Assembly: GCF_002994745.2 (NCBI RefSeq)
Contig: NC_037089.1
Coordinates: forward strand, 86,824,347-86,888,346
Source: Rosa chinensis
Taxonomy: Eukaryota; Streptophyta; Magnoliopsida; Rosales; Rosaceae
Reading direction: 5' to 3'
Length of the DNA stretch: 64,000 nucleotides
A program made the translations under genes and the position numbers. Positions within the stretch are counted from its first letter, which is position 1, and each line of letters opens with the position of its first letter. The notes beneath the pieces were generated by a model. The model was not told the DNA's origin, did not search any database, and was given only the letters and a program-made list of their open reading frames with translations. Of this stretch, positions 51,960 to 63,891 are shown piece by piece.

Positions 51960-52945
51960 TAAAATCCCACTACCTTCCATATATATATGTGGAGTGTCCG
52001 AACCATTTTAAGCATCATCAGCTCATCAGCTCTCTCGAGCTCTTCAGTAAAGAAATTATCTCTCTCTATCTCTCTGCCCCTTTCTTTCTCCCTCCATTTC
52101 TCTCTATGTCTCTCTCTCTTTCTCTGTGTATCTCTGTAAGATTTATTTGTTGATGTTAGATCTGAGTTAGATCTGATAAAGTTTTCATCTTTCCCATCTT
52201 TCTCTTTTCTTTTCAGGGTGTTGTGCTTGGATTTCTTTTCATGGTGTTGTGCTTTGATTTCTTTTCAAATCTATAAGAGGTCTGTGCAATTTTATTATTA
52301 CTCAAACATCTTCTTTTTTGCAGAAATGGCTTCTTTTTCCTTTTTGGTTGTTTGGTGTGTGTTTGATGCTTCGATCCAAGGTTGGGAACTAGAAAGATTT
52401 AGAACTTTCTGTCTAGGTAGGAACTGGAAAACTAATTGAGCACCTACTAGAGATCAAGCTTCTCTCTCTTGTCTCTTAAGGACTTTGGAGTTCTTGGGTT
52501 TCCAACCCGAAGTTGACTAGGGATTGATAAACACATGTAGATCTTGATGATTATGAGTTAATTATTTGGATTCCTAATTTAATTTGGTCTGGTGTTTTGA
52601 TAATTTGATAGACCACTCCGGTTATTGATGTAAATTAAGAATCATTTAAATTTGTTGGTGTGTGTTCTTCATTTCTTACCTATTGTTGATACTTGATACT
52701 TGGTATTCCGAAACGATGGCCTCCCTTGCCCCCATGATGAGGAGATATGAACTGCAGTTTATTCTAGCAATTCTTCATTTTGTGTTTTCTTTCAGTTTGT
52801 TTCAACTCTTCTATTGCACTTGTCTGGAGTGTAGTTGAGTTTCCTTTTCTTTCCTGTAAGGTTATTGTTGGGCTTATTTCAGGCTCTTTGGGGCTTTGCC
52901 ACTTTTAATGGAAGTGTTTCATTATCTAAAAAAAAAAAAGATAAT
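51960..52945 (+). repeat. Leader-like segment, copy 1 of a direct duplication
   Basis: Contains a CT-rich leader (52030-52137), a GTAAG donor-like site (52136) and a TTTTCTTTTCAG acceptor-like site (52205-52216). Further on are GGTATTCCGAAACGATGGCC and, at the end, TGGAAGTGTTTCATTATCTA plus a poly-A run (52929-52940). The same order recurs at 55690-56310. It looks like the 5' exon and first intron of a gene joined to a poly-A-tailed retroposon-like end. No protein-coding body was recognised. Confidence 0.65.
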
Positions 52946-52984
52946 ACAATTTGGATATCGAAACACTTGTAATGTCTAAATGGT

Positions 52985-53015
52985 GTGTAAATAGTAAAGA
53001 CTAAAGAGAGTATCA

Positions 53016-53046
<31 letters not shown>

Positions 53047-53854
53047 TGCCTAATTCCCTGCTTGTACTTGAATTGGAATGAGTGAAAGCCGTTTGTTGTT
53101 GATACTTGATAATACAATGGAGCACCTACTGCAATATATATATATTGCATAAAATATATATAATAAAGACTAAAGAGAGTATCACTCATATATATATATT
53201 GCCTAATTCCCCTGTACTTGAATTGGAATGAGTGAAAGCCGTTTGTTGTTGATAGTTGACAATACAATGGAGCACCTACTGGAGATCAAGCTTATTTATT
53301 TTATTTTATTGTTTTTATGTGTTTGAGGTAGCTTAAAAGTTCTCGAAATATATGTAATTTTTAGATCAAAATAAATATTAGGATTTCGATTATCTCTTTG
53401 TTTATTTATTTTTTTATGTGTTTGAGCTAGCTTGAAAGATCTCGAAAGATCTAGAAATATATGTACTTTTTAGATCAAAATATATTTTAGGAGTTCGATT
53501 CCCTCTCTTTTTATTTTTATTTTTTTTATGTGTTTGAGGTAGCTTGAAAGATCTCGAAAGATATATATATGTACTTTCTACTTTTCTAGATCAAAATAAA
53601 TAGTAAAGACTAAAGAGAGTATCACTCATATATATATAGTAAAAACTAAAGAGAGTATCACTCATATATAGTAACCACTAAAGAGAGTATCACTCATATA
53701 TATATATATATTGCCTAATTCCCCTGTACTTGAATTGGAATGAGTGAAAGCCGTTTGTTGTTGATACTTGATAATACAATGGAGCACCTACTGCAATATA
53801 TATATATATATATATTGCATAAAATATATATAGTAACGACTAAATAGAGTATCA

Positions 53855-53889
<35 letters not shown>

Positions 53890-54545
53890 CCTAATTCTCC
53901 TGTACTTGAATTGGAATGAGTGAAAGCCGTTTGTTGTTGATAGTTGATAATACAATGGAGCACCTACCGTACCGGAGATCAAGCTTATTTTTTTTATTTT
54001 ATTGTTTTTATGTGTTTGAGGTAGCTTAAAAGTTCTCGAAATATATGTAATTTTTAGATCAAAATAAATATTAGGATTTCGATTATCTCTTTATTTATTT
54101 ATTTATTTATGTGTTTGAGCTAGCTTGAAAGATCTCGAAAGATCTAGAAATATATGTACTTTTTAGATCAAAATATATTTTAGGAGTTCGATTCCCTCTC
54201 TTTTTATTTTTTTATTTTTTATGTGTTTGAGGTAGCTTGAAAGATCTTGAAAGATATATATATGTACTTTCTACTTTTCTAGATCAAAATAAATAGTAAA
54301 GACTAAAGAGAGTATCACTCATATATATATAGTAAAAACTAAAGAGAGTATCACTCATATATAGTAACGACTAAAGAGAGTATCACTCATATATATATAT
54401 ATATATATTGCCTAATTCCCCTGTACTTGAATTGGAATGAGTGAAAGCCGTTTGTTGTTGATACTTGATAATACAATGGAGCACCTACTGGAGATCAAGC
54501 TTATTTATTTTATTTTATTGTTTTTATGTGTTTGAGGTAGCTTAA
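52985..54545. repeat. AT-rich higher-order repeat array
   Basis: Built from AAAGAGAGTATCACTCATAT followed by (TA)n, then TTGCCTAATTCCC...TGTACTTGAATTGGAATGAG. A block with TGTGTTTGAGGTAGCTT and ATATATGTACTTTTTAGATC comes next. A unit of roughly 700 bp is repeated (about 53280-53985 and 53985-54490), with partial copies on both sides. Copies differ mainly in TA-run length. The array breaks off abruptly at 54547. Confidence 0.85.
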
Positions 54546-55689
54546 AAGTGGTACATCATACTCTCCAGTGTCTCAGAGCACTTATATTCTGATGGTACAT
54601 GCTATTAAGGATCCATGACAACTCTTAAAGTAAGCTATATGAATGAGAAAGTTGATTGTGGAACCAAAACACAAATTCAGCATTACAGCAACAAACAATA
54701 AATTATCCATTTTGGTTAACAAAGCTGGATAACTAATTTGAAGCTATATGCAGAGCAATATCTGAGTTGACATTCTAAACAGCAAAACACCTTCAAACGT
54801 TATAATAATTAACCACAAATTGGTATATAAAAACAATAACTACAAACATATTGGTATAAAAAACAAATTGGCTGAAACCCAGCTCCAAACTTCTGAACTT
54901 GCAAACCAGCAAAGAAACAATTGCTTATGATTCTTAACAACGAAACCTCTTCTCTTTGTCTGCACTCCAAATCCCCACCCCTTCAATACGTACAACCTCT
55001 AGACTCACTGAACACTGCAAAATAAAGAAACCAAACTGAACATATGAACAATTCAATAAAAAACATTTCAAGTTTGCAAACCAAAAGCACAACCCAAATT
55101 TTCACCCTTAATGTCAATCATTGTGATAAAAACCAAATCCAAATTCAAATTCAAAAAACAAACCTAAACCCAAACCTTCCTCCACAGGTCGACCACAATT
55201 CTGGATCTCTCCTCTTCTCTTTCGTACCCCAGCAACCTACAATCACAATGGAAAATGCTACAACAAATCAATAATTCAAAAGCTTTGAGAACGAAACCCT
55301 TCCCATTTGCTTTCAGCCCAACCTTTATGTCTCAAATTTAAGAGACCCAGAACAGAAGTTCAGAGTTATCAGATTTTTCAGAAAAGCCCAAGAAGGTAAA
55401 AGCTGAAGAAGACGATCAGAGTTGTCTGGAATTGGATTTTCTTTCTATCTTTTGGATAGCGAAAACAGAGTTGGAGCCGATCTGACTTTTTTTATTCTTC
55501 TGAATTTGAGACAGTGGAGGAAGGCGAAAGATGGAAAAAAAAAAAAAAAAAAAAAGCGAGCCCGACACGAATGGCGATGCTGTGAAAACAGGGACAAAAC
55601 CGTCTTTTTCGGCCTTTAGTATATTGTATAATAATTAAACTACTTATTAAACCCCTAGCTAGTAGACAAAAACAGCAACTAGCTAAAAC
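54546..55689. other. Unidentified AT-rich segment separating two repeat copies
   Basis: Follows a sharp junction where the array unit stops after CTTAAAAGT. It contains a run of 21 A (55535-55555) next to a GC-richer word GCGAGCCCGACACGAATGGC. No gene was recognised. Confidence 0.5.
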
Positions 55690-56310
55690 CCTCTCCTCCC
55701 TGTATATATATATCTGAGTGTCCGAACCTTCCATCACCTCGTCATCTCTCTCAAGCTCCCTCTCCCTGGTAAAGAACTCTCTGCCCCTCTCGTTCTCCCT
55801 CCAGTTCTCTCTATGTCTCTCTCTCTTTCTCCCTCCATTTCTCTCTATGTGTCTCTCTAAGCTAGATTTATTTGTTTGTTAATGTTAGATCTAAGTTAGA
55901 TCTCATAAAATTTTCATCTTCCCTATCTTTCTCTTTTCTTTTCAGGGTGTTGTACTGTTGTGCTTGGATTTCTTTTCAGATCTGCAAGAGGTCTGGCTTC
56001 TTTTTCCTTTTTGGTTGTTTGGTGTGTGTTCTTAGTTTCTTACCTATTATTGATACTTGATACTTGGTATTCCGAAACGATAGCCTCTCTTGCCCCCATG
56101 ATGAGGAGATATGAACTGCAGTTTATTCTAGGAGTTCTTCATTTTGTGTTTTCTTTCCTTTTGTTTCGACTCTTCTACTGCACTTGTCTGGAGTGTAGTT
56201 GAGTTTCCTTTTCTTTCCTGTAAGGTTATTGTTGGGCTTATTTCGGGTTCTTTGGGGCTTTGCCTCTTTTAATGGAAGTGTTTCATTATCTAAAAAAAAA
56301 AAGGATAATA
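55690..56310 (+). repeat. Leader-like segment, copy 2
   Basis: Repeats the features of 51960-52945 with internal deletions: GAGTGTCCGAACC, the CT-rich leader, TTTTCTTTTCAGGGTGTTGT, GGTATTCCGAAACGATAGCC and a poly-A end (56293-56302). Sequence 3' of the poly-A (ATAATACAATTTGGATATC) is also shared, so the copies arose by DNA duplication rather than by two retropositions. Confidence 0.65.
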
Positions 56311-56339
56311 CAATTTGGATATCAAAACAAGTCTAAATG

Positions 56340-56340
56340 G

Positions 56341-56378
<38 letters not shown>

Positions 56379-56919
56379 CCTAATTCCCTGCTTGTACTTG
56401 AATTGGAATGAGTGAAAGCCGTTTGTTGTTGATACTTGATAATACAATGGAGCACCTGGAGATCAAGCTTATTATTCTTTTATTTTTATTTTTTATTTTT
56501 ATGTGTTTCAGGTAGCTTAAAAGTTCTCGAAATATATGTAATTTTTAGATCAAAATAAATATTAGGATTTCGATTATCTCTTTATTTTATTTTTTTTATG
56601 TGTTTGAGCTAGCTTGAAAGATCTAGAAATATATGTACTTTTTAGATCAAAATATATTTTAGGAGTTTGATTCCCTCTCTTTTTATTTTTATTTTTTTTA
56701 TGTGTTTGAGGTAGCTTGAAAGATCTCGAAAGATATATATATGTACTTTCTAGATCAAAATAAATAGTAAAGACTAAAGAGAGTATCACTCATATATATA
56801 TAGTAAAAACTAAAGAGAGTATCACTCATATATAGTAAAGACTAAAGAGAGTATCACTCATATATATATAGTAAAGACTAAAGAGAGTATCACTCATATA
56901 TAGTAAAGACTAAAGAGAG
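56340..56919. repeat. AT-rich repeat array, second block
   Basis: One and a half units of the array at 52985-54545, ending in four to five tandem AAAGAGAGTATCACTCATAT words. The last is joined to RAD5A-like sequence at the shared word TATCA (56918-56922). Confidence 0.85.
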
Positions 56920-58215
56920 TATCAACCTCAGCATCCGAAATACATTCCTTGTTTTCAACTTCATCTTCATTTCTAGTAGGATTTTTATGCTTATTTGCAT
57001 GTACAATTGAGGCACAAAGCCCAGAACTGTCCTGTTCGGAAAAGAAAAAAAATTACGCACTGCAATTGACTGAGAACATAACTGGGGAATATAAGAGTAC
57101 TGTTTCAATACCTTTTGGTCTAAAGGGCTCTTTCTCGTGTACAAGTCACCAGGCGTAAATTCTGCCTATCAAAAAGATCAATAAAGGAATTACGACGTCA
57201 CCACCTCTGAACCAAAACAACAAGTTTATTGTCCGAAGATGTTCATAATTTCCAAAAAAAAAAAATGCATTCAAATGTCATATCAGAATTGATCACCTTC
57301 TGGAAAGGAGTTGGGCCAAGCAACTGGAACAATGTCGGGAACTGGAACAATGTCGGGATAGGATGAACCACTGTTTCCTCTGTGGAATTACTGGCTGCCT
57401 TAAGCGAGGTCTGCTTTTGCTTAAGGAACATAGAACTGTTGATATACACACTGCACCAAACAAACAAACTAAAATTCATCAACCACTTAGTCATCCTACA
57501 AATGACTGATATAGTTATATGCTTCGAAACTTTCATTTGTTTCTTCAATGAGCAGCTATAAATCATCGAAAAAAGGAAGCTAACCTTATAGACAAGAGAA
57601 TGGTGTCCATAACGCTCAAGACATATTCCGGAGCAGATTTACAATGCCCCTTGATTTAACCTTGTTAATTATCTCTCACAAGTGGCAACAGACATCGAGC
57701 CCATTCCTTAGGCATTAGTCCAATCTATGAAAACCCCATATCAATCCAAACACGTACATTATTCATCAAACACTAAACTTGTAGCATACAAAAATCAATC
57801 AATTAAACAAAACAGTCCCAAATCCATAAACAAAGGACTACCTCTCCGGAATCGGTAGTGGAGAACCTCACAATCTCCGAACACGCCGGCCGTCCCTTCC
57901 CGAAAACCCTGCCGGGAGACGGCCAAATCTTCAAAGGAAATGTGAAATCCACTTGGTCTCCCTCCGGCCTTGATCCTCCTCCCTCTACACGACTTCCTCG
58001 CCCGAACTGGCTGGGCAATCACTGCCATTCGGCTTCGAATTCGCGACTTCAGGGCTCGCAACATCCGATCTTTCTTTAGATTTGGGTGTGGGAGTGTCGA
58101 AGGGCGGTGACGTCGTTGTTGGCCATGTGCAGGGCTCGGATGTGTTGGACTGAAACCAAAGAGAAAAAGGGCGCGCGAGGGATTGAAGAAATATATGAAT
58201 TCTCCGACTCGCACG
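56920..58215 (-). pseudogene. Truncated RAD5A copy (parts of exons 1-5 and promoter)
   Basis: Co-linear with 32107-33660, including introns, on the same strand. It covers exon 5 (part), exon 4, exon 3, exon 2, exon 1 and some leader. Damage: exon 1 has lost the start codon and about the first 35 codons plus internal blocks; exon 3 carries a 17-bp tandem duplication of GGAACTGGAACAATGTC (about 57322-57355); exon 2 has small insertions (CATATTCC near 57622, TTAATTA near 57665). Everything after exon 5 is absent here. It cannot encode RAD5A. Intron sequence is retained, so it arose by DNA duplication and not by reverse transcription. Confidence 0.92.
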
Positions 58216-59902
58216 TGACACTACATTGGCTTCGTCATAACTCGATCATAACTACTGTTTTTGTTTTAGAGGCTGATCATAACTTTACTAATTAACCGAG
58301 ATACAAGATTGGATATTAATTAATAGAATGTTAAGCATTCATTTGACAAAATATACTGAAATTTTATTGGGATTTTTGAGCATGATTACAATTTTAAGTA
58401 AGCGGATTCAAGAGAATAGCTGGAGTATGAGCAAACCGGTCTAAATTTACGTATATAATTCTAAAACGAGAAGCTAGTCAAATCTATGAACAACAACATT
58501 AGAAGACCTAGCTGCATACGAGTAAAAATCATACTTGGGCCATTGGTCGATCCAACCTAATTAAATATCATCCAGAACATTACCTAAGCAAAGATAAATC
58601 CGGAGAAGCATCACTAATTGCTTGCACGGCAGGCCGGCTACATTCTCTAACTACAAAGCCTTAATGAAATCCATACAAGCTCCAATGCCGTTAAGCATTG
58701 AAATGTTCACGTCCGAATTTAGAACATTAGATAACTCAGGGAGGTCTATCTTTAAACCAAACTCAAAATGCAGGGGAAAAAATAACGATTTATCTTTTAA
58801 CCATCCGAATTTATATATGTCGTTATTTCTACATTGAGATTATGCTTGCGTTGCTCGGTATTTATGTCCAACAATTTATTTTAATTGTGCAGTTCAAATG
58901 ATTGTTTGTGGGTTCCGACTTTCAATCACAAATAGACAAGAGTGTAATATTTCAGGTTTTTGCATGAAGATTTAAAAGATAAATAAAATAAAATAAAAAT
59001 ACCCAAATCAAAATATTATCTCAGATTTAATCTTAAGTAAACATAATTAGTTTAGAAGTGGCGTAAAAAGAAAATTGAAGAAACCCCCTCTTTTTTTTCC
59101 TTTTTTTTTTGGTGAACCGAAGCTCTCTTCCGCTTTTTAGTTACTATTTTGTCATTTTCTTTTTCTTTTTCTTTTCTTTGAGCCTAACACTTGCGTTACT
59201 CTTCTCCTAGGTCTCTTCCTCTCAAGCGGGAAAAAAAGAAAGAAGATCCATTAGCAAGAAGGTAACAGTAGGATTCTTTGCTCCTATATTTTCTGCTCAT
59301 TACTAGCTACTGCTCCTTTATTTTCTGATCTTTGTTTCGAGTCTCACTTTGACGTACTCAGTCCGTATGTAGGCTAGCTTTTACTTTGCTTTCGTTTTCA
59401 ATTTCGGCTCTTCGATTTTTCTATTGGAGAAATTGGCTTGTAGATTAGGTTGATTTTGTGTTTTTGAGAGAGTTGAGAGTCACATTTACAGTTTTTATAT
59501 ATAGTCTATGTTGGCAACATGTTTGGTTAAATGTCCAATGAAGTATGGGTCAAGGAAATTGGATGAAGCTCAAGCTTGTAAGGCCATGGTTTGGTGCTAT
59601 TGGCTTGGTGGTAAAGGGAGGCATGTCTTAACCAGCACTGAATATGTGGGTTGTTGCTAGCTAGTTGATTAATTTGTACAGAGATAGAGGCTTTGATTTC
59701 AGCATTGATGTCTATGGAGTGGTCAGAATATGTAGGTTATTGCTAGCTAGTTGATTAATTTGTATAGAGATACAGGCTTTGATTTTAGCATTGATGTAAT
59801 TTGTATGGAGTTGTCAGCATTGATGTAATTGGATATATTTACTGCCTTTGATTTCACATGTGTATGCTTCGTTGTGTGGCAATGTATTCTCAGGTGTGGA
59901 AC
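58216..59902. other. Gene-free stretch upstream of the zinc-finger gene
   Basis: AT-rich; the right part is probably promoter and leader of the next gene. GCTAGCTAGTTGATTAATTTG is present twice (59657-59677 and 59740-59760), each followed by an AGAGATA-AGGCTTTGATTT word. No gene was recognised. Confidence 0.5.
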
Positions 59903-60360
59903 ATGGCAAACGGGAAGAAGAAGGGGAAGAGGAAGAAGAAAATGTCAAAGGGGAAGGCGAAACAATTCTGGGTTGCTTTTAACTATCACATGACCCGTGT
60001 TGTTTTGCTTTGCAAAGTGTTGTTGCTCAATTGATAATATATAGATGAGAATTACCATCATCTGTTGAATTCAAGTTGATTTGCTTTGGAAAGTATTGCT
60101 GCTCAATTGATAATATATAGATGAGAATTACATCATCTGTTGAATTCAAGTTGATTTGCGTTGGAAAGTATTGCTGCTCAATTGATAATATATAGATGAG
60201 CGTCACATCTCTTAAATTGTTTCCTCAGTGCAGTGATTGCAATGTGTTTTTCAAGCGTGAGAAGCAGTTGCTACAACACATCGCCTCTCACAAGGACAAG
60301 GATGATGACGAGGCCAGTGTGAAAATGATAATTGGTATATTGATGATCATTACAATTTAG
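59903..60360 (+). CDS. Small C2H2 zinc-finger protein, interrupted by a copia insertion
   Basis: Exon 1 (59903-59971) starts MANGKKKGKRKKKMSKGKAK, strongly basic, and ends at a GT donor in phase 0. Exon 2 starts at 60229 after TTTCCTCAG and encodes one C2H2 finger, CSDCNVFFKREKQLLQH plus IASH (C-x2-C-x12-H-x3-H). An acidic DKDDDEAS stretch follows. From about 60318 the sequence is retroelement LTR, which supplies the last codons and a TAG at 60358-60360. The native 3' part is displaced beyond the right edge, or lost. Exon 1 appears preceded by an acceptor (TTCTCAG at 59893), implying a leader exon upstream. The protein is probably nuclear; I do not recognise the specific family. Confidence 0.65.
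60003..60202. repeat. Tandem repeat of about 75 bp in the zinc-finger gene intron
   Basis: Two full copies and a partial third of a unit containing GCTGCTCAATTGATAATATA and CATCTGTTGAATTCAAGTTG, with few differences. The array ends 27 bp before the acceptor of exon 2. Confidence 0.9.
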
Positions 60361-60521
60361 AATATTACAAGATATATAGGAAATCAACCTACGTTCTATG
60401 GTATGGAATAATCTAGATTCTAAGTATTATCACAAAAATAAATTACAACGATTGACAAAATGTGAAGGGAAACAATTAGCATTTACACCTAAATCTTCCA
60501 TATCATGAGAGATTCTCAACA
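60318..60521 (-). repeat. LTR of the second copia element (3' LTR in its own orientation)
   Basis: The minus-strand start TGTTGAGAATCTCTC abuts the polypurine tract. The other boundary is placed at TGTGAAAATG (CA on the minus strand), where zinc-finger coding sequence ends. That edge is an estimate, since the partner LTR is not visible. Confidence 0.6.
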
Positions 60522-60528
60522 CTCCCCC

Positions 60529-61620
60529 TCAAGTTGGAGAGTGAATGTCATGAAGTCCTAACTTGGAAACTAAAGATTCAAAACTATCTCTTCCTAGTGC
60601 CTTTGTGAAAATGTCTGCGATTTGTAGAGAAGAAGGAACATAACTAGTAGAAATCAATTCGGCTTGTAGCTTCTCTCGCACCACATGACAATCAATCTCT
60701 ATATGTTTGGTTCTTTCATGAAAAACCGGGTTGGTAGCAATATGTAATGCAGCTTGGTTGTCACAATACAAAGAAGTAGGTTTATCATGAATGATCGGAA
60801 AATCTTGTAAAATGTACCTCAACCAAGTTAATTCTCGACAAGTCATAGCCATAGCACGGTACTCGGCTTCTGCTGATGAACACGCCACATTACTTTGTTT
60901 CTTAGATTTCCAAGAAATCAATGAATTATCAAGGAAAACAGAATATCCAGTTGTTGACTTTCTTGTTGTTGGACAACTTGCCCAATCTGAGTCACAATAA
61001 GCTTTTAAAGCCAAATCATTTTCTGATGGAAAGAAGATGCATCTCCCCGGATTTCCCTTAATAAAATGCAATACTCTCATGACAGCTTCCATATGAGGTT
61101 TCCTTGGCTGATTCATGAATTGGCTAAGAATCCGAATAGAATACACAATATTTGGTCTTGTCACAGTGAGATAAATGAGTTTCCCAATCAATCTCCGATA
61201 ACGTGTGGGATCTTTAAGAATTTCCCCATTTGTAGGTGTAAGCTTTAAATTTTGTTCCATAGGAAAATGACATGGACGTGCTCCTGTAAGACCTGCATCA
61301 AGTAGAATATCTAATGCATATTTTCGTTGAGAAATAAAAATTCCTTTCTTAGACCGTGAGACTTCAATGCCCAAGAAATATTTAAGATTGCCAAGATCCT
61401 TTATGAGAAATTCCTTATGAAGAAATGCCTTTAATAATTCAATGGCTTTGGGATCATTTCCAGTGAGCATAATATCGTCAACATAAATGAGCACAGCAGT
61501 GAAAGAATTACCAACCACACGTGTAAATAATGAATAATCAGCCTTGGATTGCCTGTAACTAGCCTTTTGAATGGCATTGGAAAATTTGGAGAACCAATTT
61601 GGAGAAGCTTGTTTGAGACC
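60529..61620 (-). pseudogene. Copia-2 reverse transcriptase C-terminal part and RNase H
   Basis: Reads YVDDIMLTGNDPKAI, LGIEVSRSKKGIFISQRKYA and KAYCDSDWASCPTTRKSTTG, then ends ADIFTKALGRDSFESLVSKL. It is preceded by a nonsense codon at 61621-61623 where the conserved SLYGLKQ word should have Tyr. The catalytic YVDD and RNase H Asp residues are present. Confidence 0.85.
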
Positions 61621-61634
61621 TTACAATGACTTAT

Positions 61635-62204
61635 TTAGTCGACATACCAAATTCTCCCCCTGTCGATTGAATCCAGGTGGAGAAAGCATATAAACCTCTT
61701 CATGAAGGTCACCGTGAAGGAATGCATCTTGTACGTGCATTTGATGAAGACTCCAATTTCGTGAGGCAGCAATAGCGAGGAGACACTAAATGTGGTGAGC
61801 TTGGCAGTGTGTGAGAAAGTCTCACAATAATCCACCCCTTCAACTTGGGTGTAACCCTTGGCAACGAGGCGGACCTTGTAATATTTAATGGTGCCATCTG
61901 AATTATACTTGATCTTGTACACCCATTTGCAGCCAATGGGTTCCTTGTCGGGAGGAAGGGGAGTAAGGCTCCAGGTGTTGTTAGCTTCCAAAGCTTGAAT
62001 TTCATATGTCATTGCTTCTTTCCATTGAGAATTTTTTATGGCCTCTACAAAACTATTAGGTTCCACATTTCGAGTAATATTGACAATAAAGGAACGGTGA
62101 GATGAAGAAAAACTGTGATAGGAAATGTAATTAGAAAGTGGATAACGCGTACCTTTATTAGGAAATGGCCACAAATATGATGAATCTTCTTGGGTAGGCA
62201 ACAC
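61635..62204 (-). pseudogene. Copia-2 reverse transcriptase N-terminal part
   Basis: Reads PIGCKWVYKIKYNSDGTIKY and VRLVAKGYTQVEGVDYCETF, then shifts frame around 61690-61780 and ends prematurely. Homologous residues continue in another frame (NRQGENLVCRLNKSL). Confidence 0.85.
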
Positions 62205-62387
62205 AACATGAGAACAAACATAATCTTTTAGTTTGACGTTTGGTTTTCTAACGCATTCTGAGTGGCAAAGTGCAGGGACAATATCCTCATTAGATACTAG
62301 AGGAGAAGAAGGAGGTGAAGATGGTGATGAAGGTGAAGAGTTATCAAGTAGAGGAGATGAATGATATAGAGATGGTGATGAAGGTGT

Positions 62388-63431
62388 CTAATTATTGGGA
62401 TGAGTCTTATGGTCAGACAAGACATTTGGAGATAAAGAATTGTCAACTTGAGGAATAGTGTCTTCAATGGGAGAAACCCTAGATGCAGACAAGGGTTCTT
62501 GAGGGATATCATTTTCAGGAATCACATTAGGAAGCACTGCATCATGAGGCTGCAAAGAAACATTAGGAGAATCTTGCTTATAAGGAAAGATATCCCCATG
62601 AAAAACAACATCCCTGCTAGTGAAAACAAAAAAATTGGTAGTTAGATTATAAAGTTTATATGCCTTTTGACCGAAATGATATCCAACAAATATGCATTTA
62701 TAAGCACGAGGATCAAATATGTGTTTGGGGTGAACATTAGTGGCATATGCAAGACAACCAAAAACATGAATATGAGAATAATGGGGAACACGTTGAAATA
62801 TTTTTTTCAAATGGAGATTTACCGAACAAAAGTGGTGTAGGTAGACTGTTGATAAGATAAATTGCTGTGAGAACACATTCCCCCAAAACTCTAATGGAAG
62901 ATTAGCTTGAAAAAGTAAAGCACGGGCAATCGTGATTATATGGTGATGTTTTCGTTCCACAACTCTATTTTGTTGGGGTGTGTAAACGCAAGAGTGCTGA
63001 TGAATGATGCCATTAGCTTGGAAAAATGCACGCATAGATAAAAACTCACTTTCATTATTAGAACGAATGTGTTGTACCTTTTGATTGAATTGTGTCTCAG
63101 TAAAGGCAAGAAAATATTTTAGAAGATTTTGAGTTTCAGATATGGCATGCATAAGATACAACCAGGTAGATCTGCTAAAGTTATCCACTATTGTCAAGAA
63201 ATACCTTGCACCGAAATGAGATGCAATTTTGTGAGAACCCCAAATATCACAATGAATGAGAGCAAATGGTTTTGTTGTAGAAATAGTACTCAAATTGAAT
63301 GAGAGACGTGTTTGCTTAGCTAATGGACATACATCACATACTTTATCTACCGTACAAGAAGCACCAGGAATTGTTTTGGCTAGCAATTGCAAGCGATTTG
63401 GAGAAGGATGACCAAGACGTCGATGCCACAA
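62388..63431 (-). pseudogene. Copia-2 integrase
   Basis: The GAG-preintegrase zinc part reads WHRRLGHPSPNRL and CDVCPLAKQTRL. The integrase core has HCDIWG (first Asp), then RSNNESEF where RSDNGxEF is expected, so the second catalytic Asp is Asn. QNRVVERKHHH holds the Glu. The frame ends in a stop at 62388. An IYVD-type C-terminal stretch FGCLAYATN...FVGYHFGQKAYKLYN follows as in the family. Confidence 0.85.
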
Positions 63432-63555
63432 GGTGGAAGAAATGACTGCATGATTGGCAGAAGAAATATGTGAAGGTTTAGTGGCTAAATTTGGAGTGAG
63501 GTAATAGAGACAGTTACTCCCTACCTAAGCCGATTATCTTCTTCGTAACCAAGTC

Positions 63556-63891
63556 CTACAAAAGACACATGTCAGGAAAAAAGGTGATGAAACATTTAAG
63601 AGATTTTGTAAGCTTGCTTACTAAAATAAGATTAACCTTAAAACTTGGAGCACAAAGCACATCATTTAGACGAAGATTAGAATTAAAAGAAAAATCTCCA
63701 ATTGAATGAATGGGAGCATATTCACCTTTAGGTAATTTTACAGGATGAAACGAAGGTGTAGGAACAAGATTTGATAAAGAATTAAGAATTGATGTAATAT
63801 GGTTTGTTGCCCCGCTATCTATGATCCAATGATTAAAAAAAAAGAGATGAATGTGGTAAACCTGTACCATTTGCTTAAGATGGAAAAACAA
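63556..63891 (-). pseudogene. Copia-2 protease region
   Basis: The aspartic protease active site WIIDSGATNHI and the segment VLCAPSFKVNLILVSKLTKS are recognisable. The frame ends before the integrase and is not continuous with the gag remnant further right. Confidence 0.75.

Noticed and set aside
53013..53982. Open frames with repeated GAPLYYQ and Tyr-Ile runs
   Set aside because: Produced by the AT repeat array; they recur because the DNA repeats, not because of protein selection.
56920..58215. Processed (reverse-transcribed) RAD5A pseudogene
   Set aside because: Introns are present and co-linear, so this is a DNA-level duplication.
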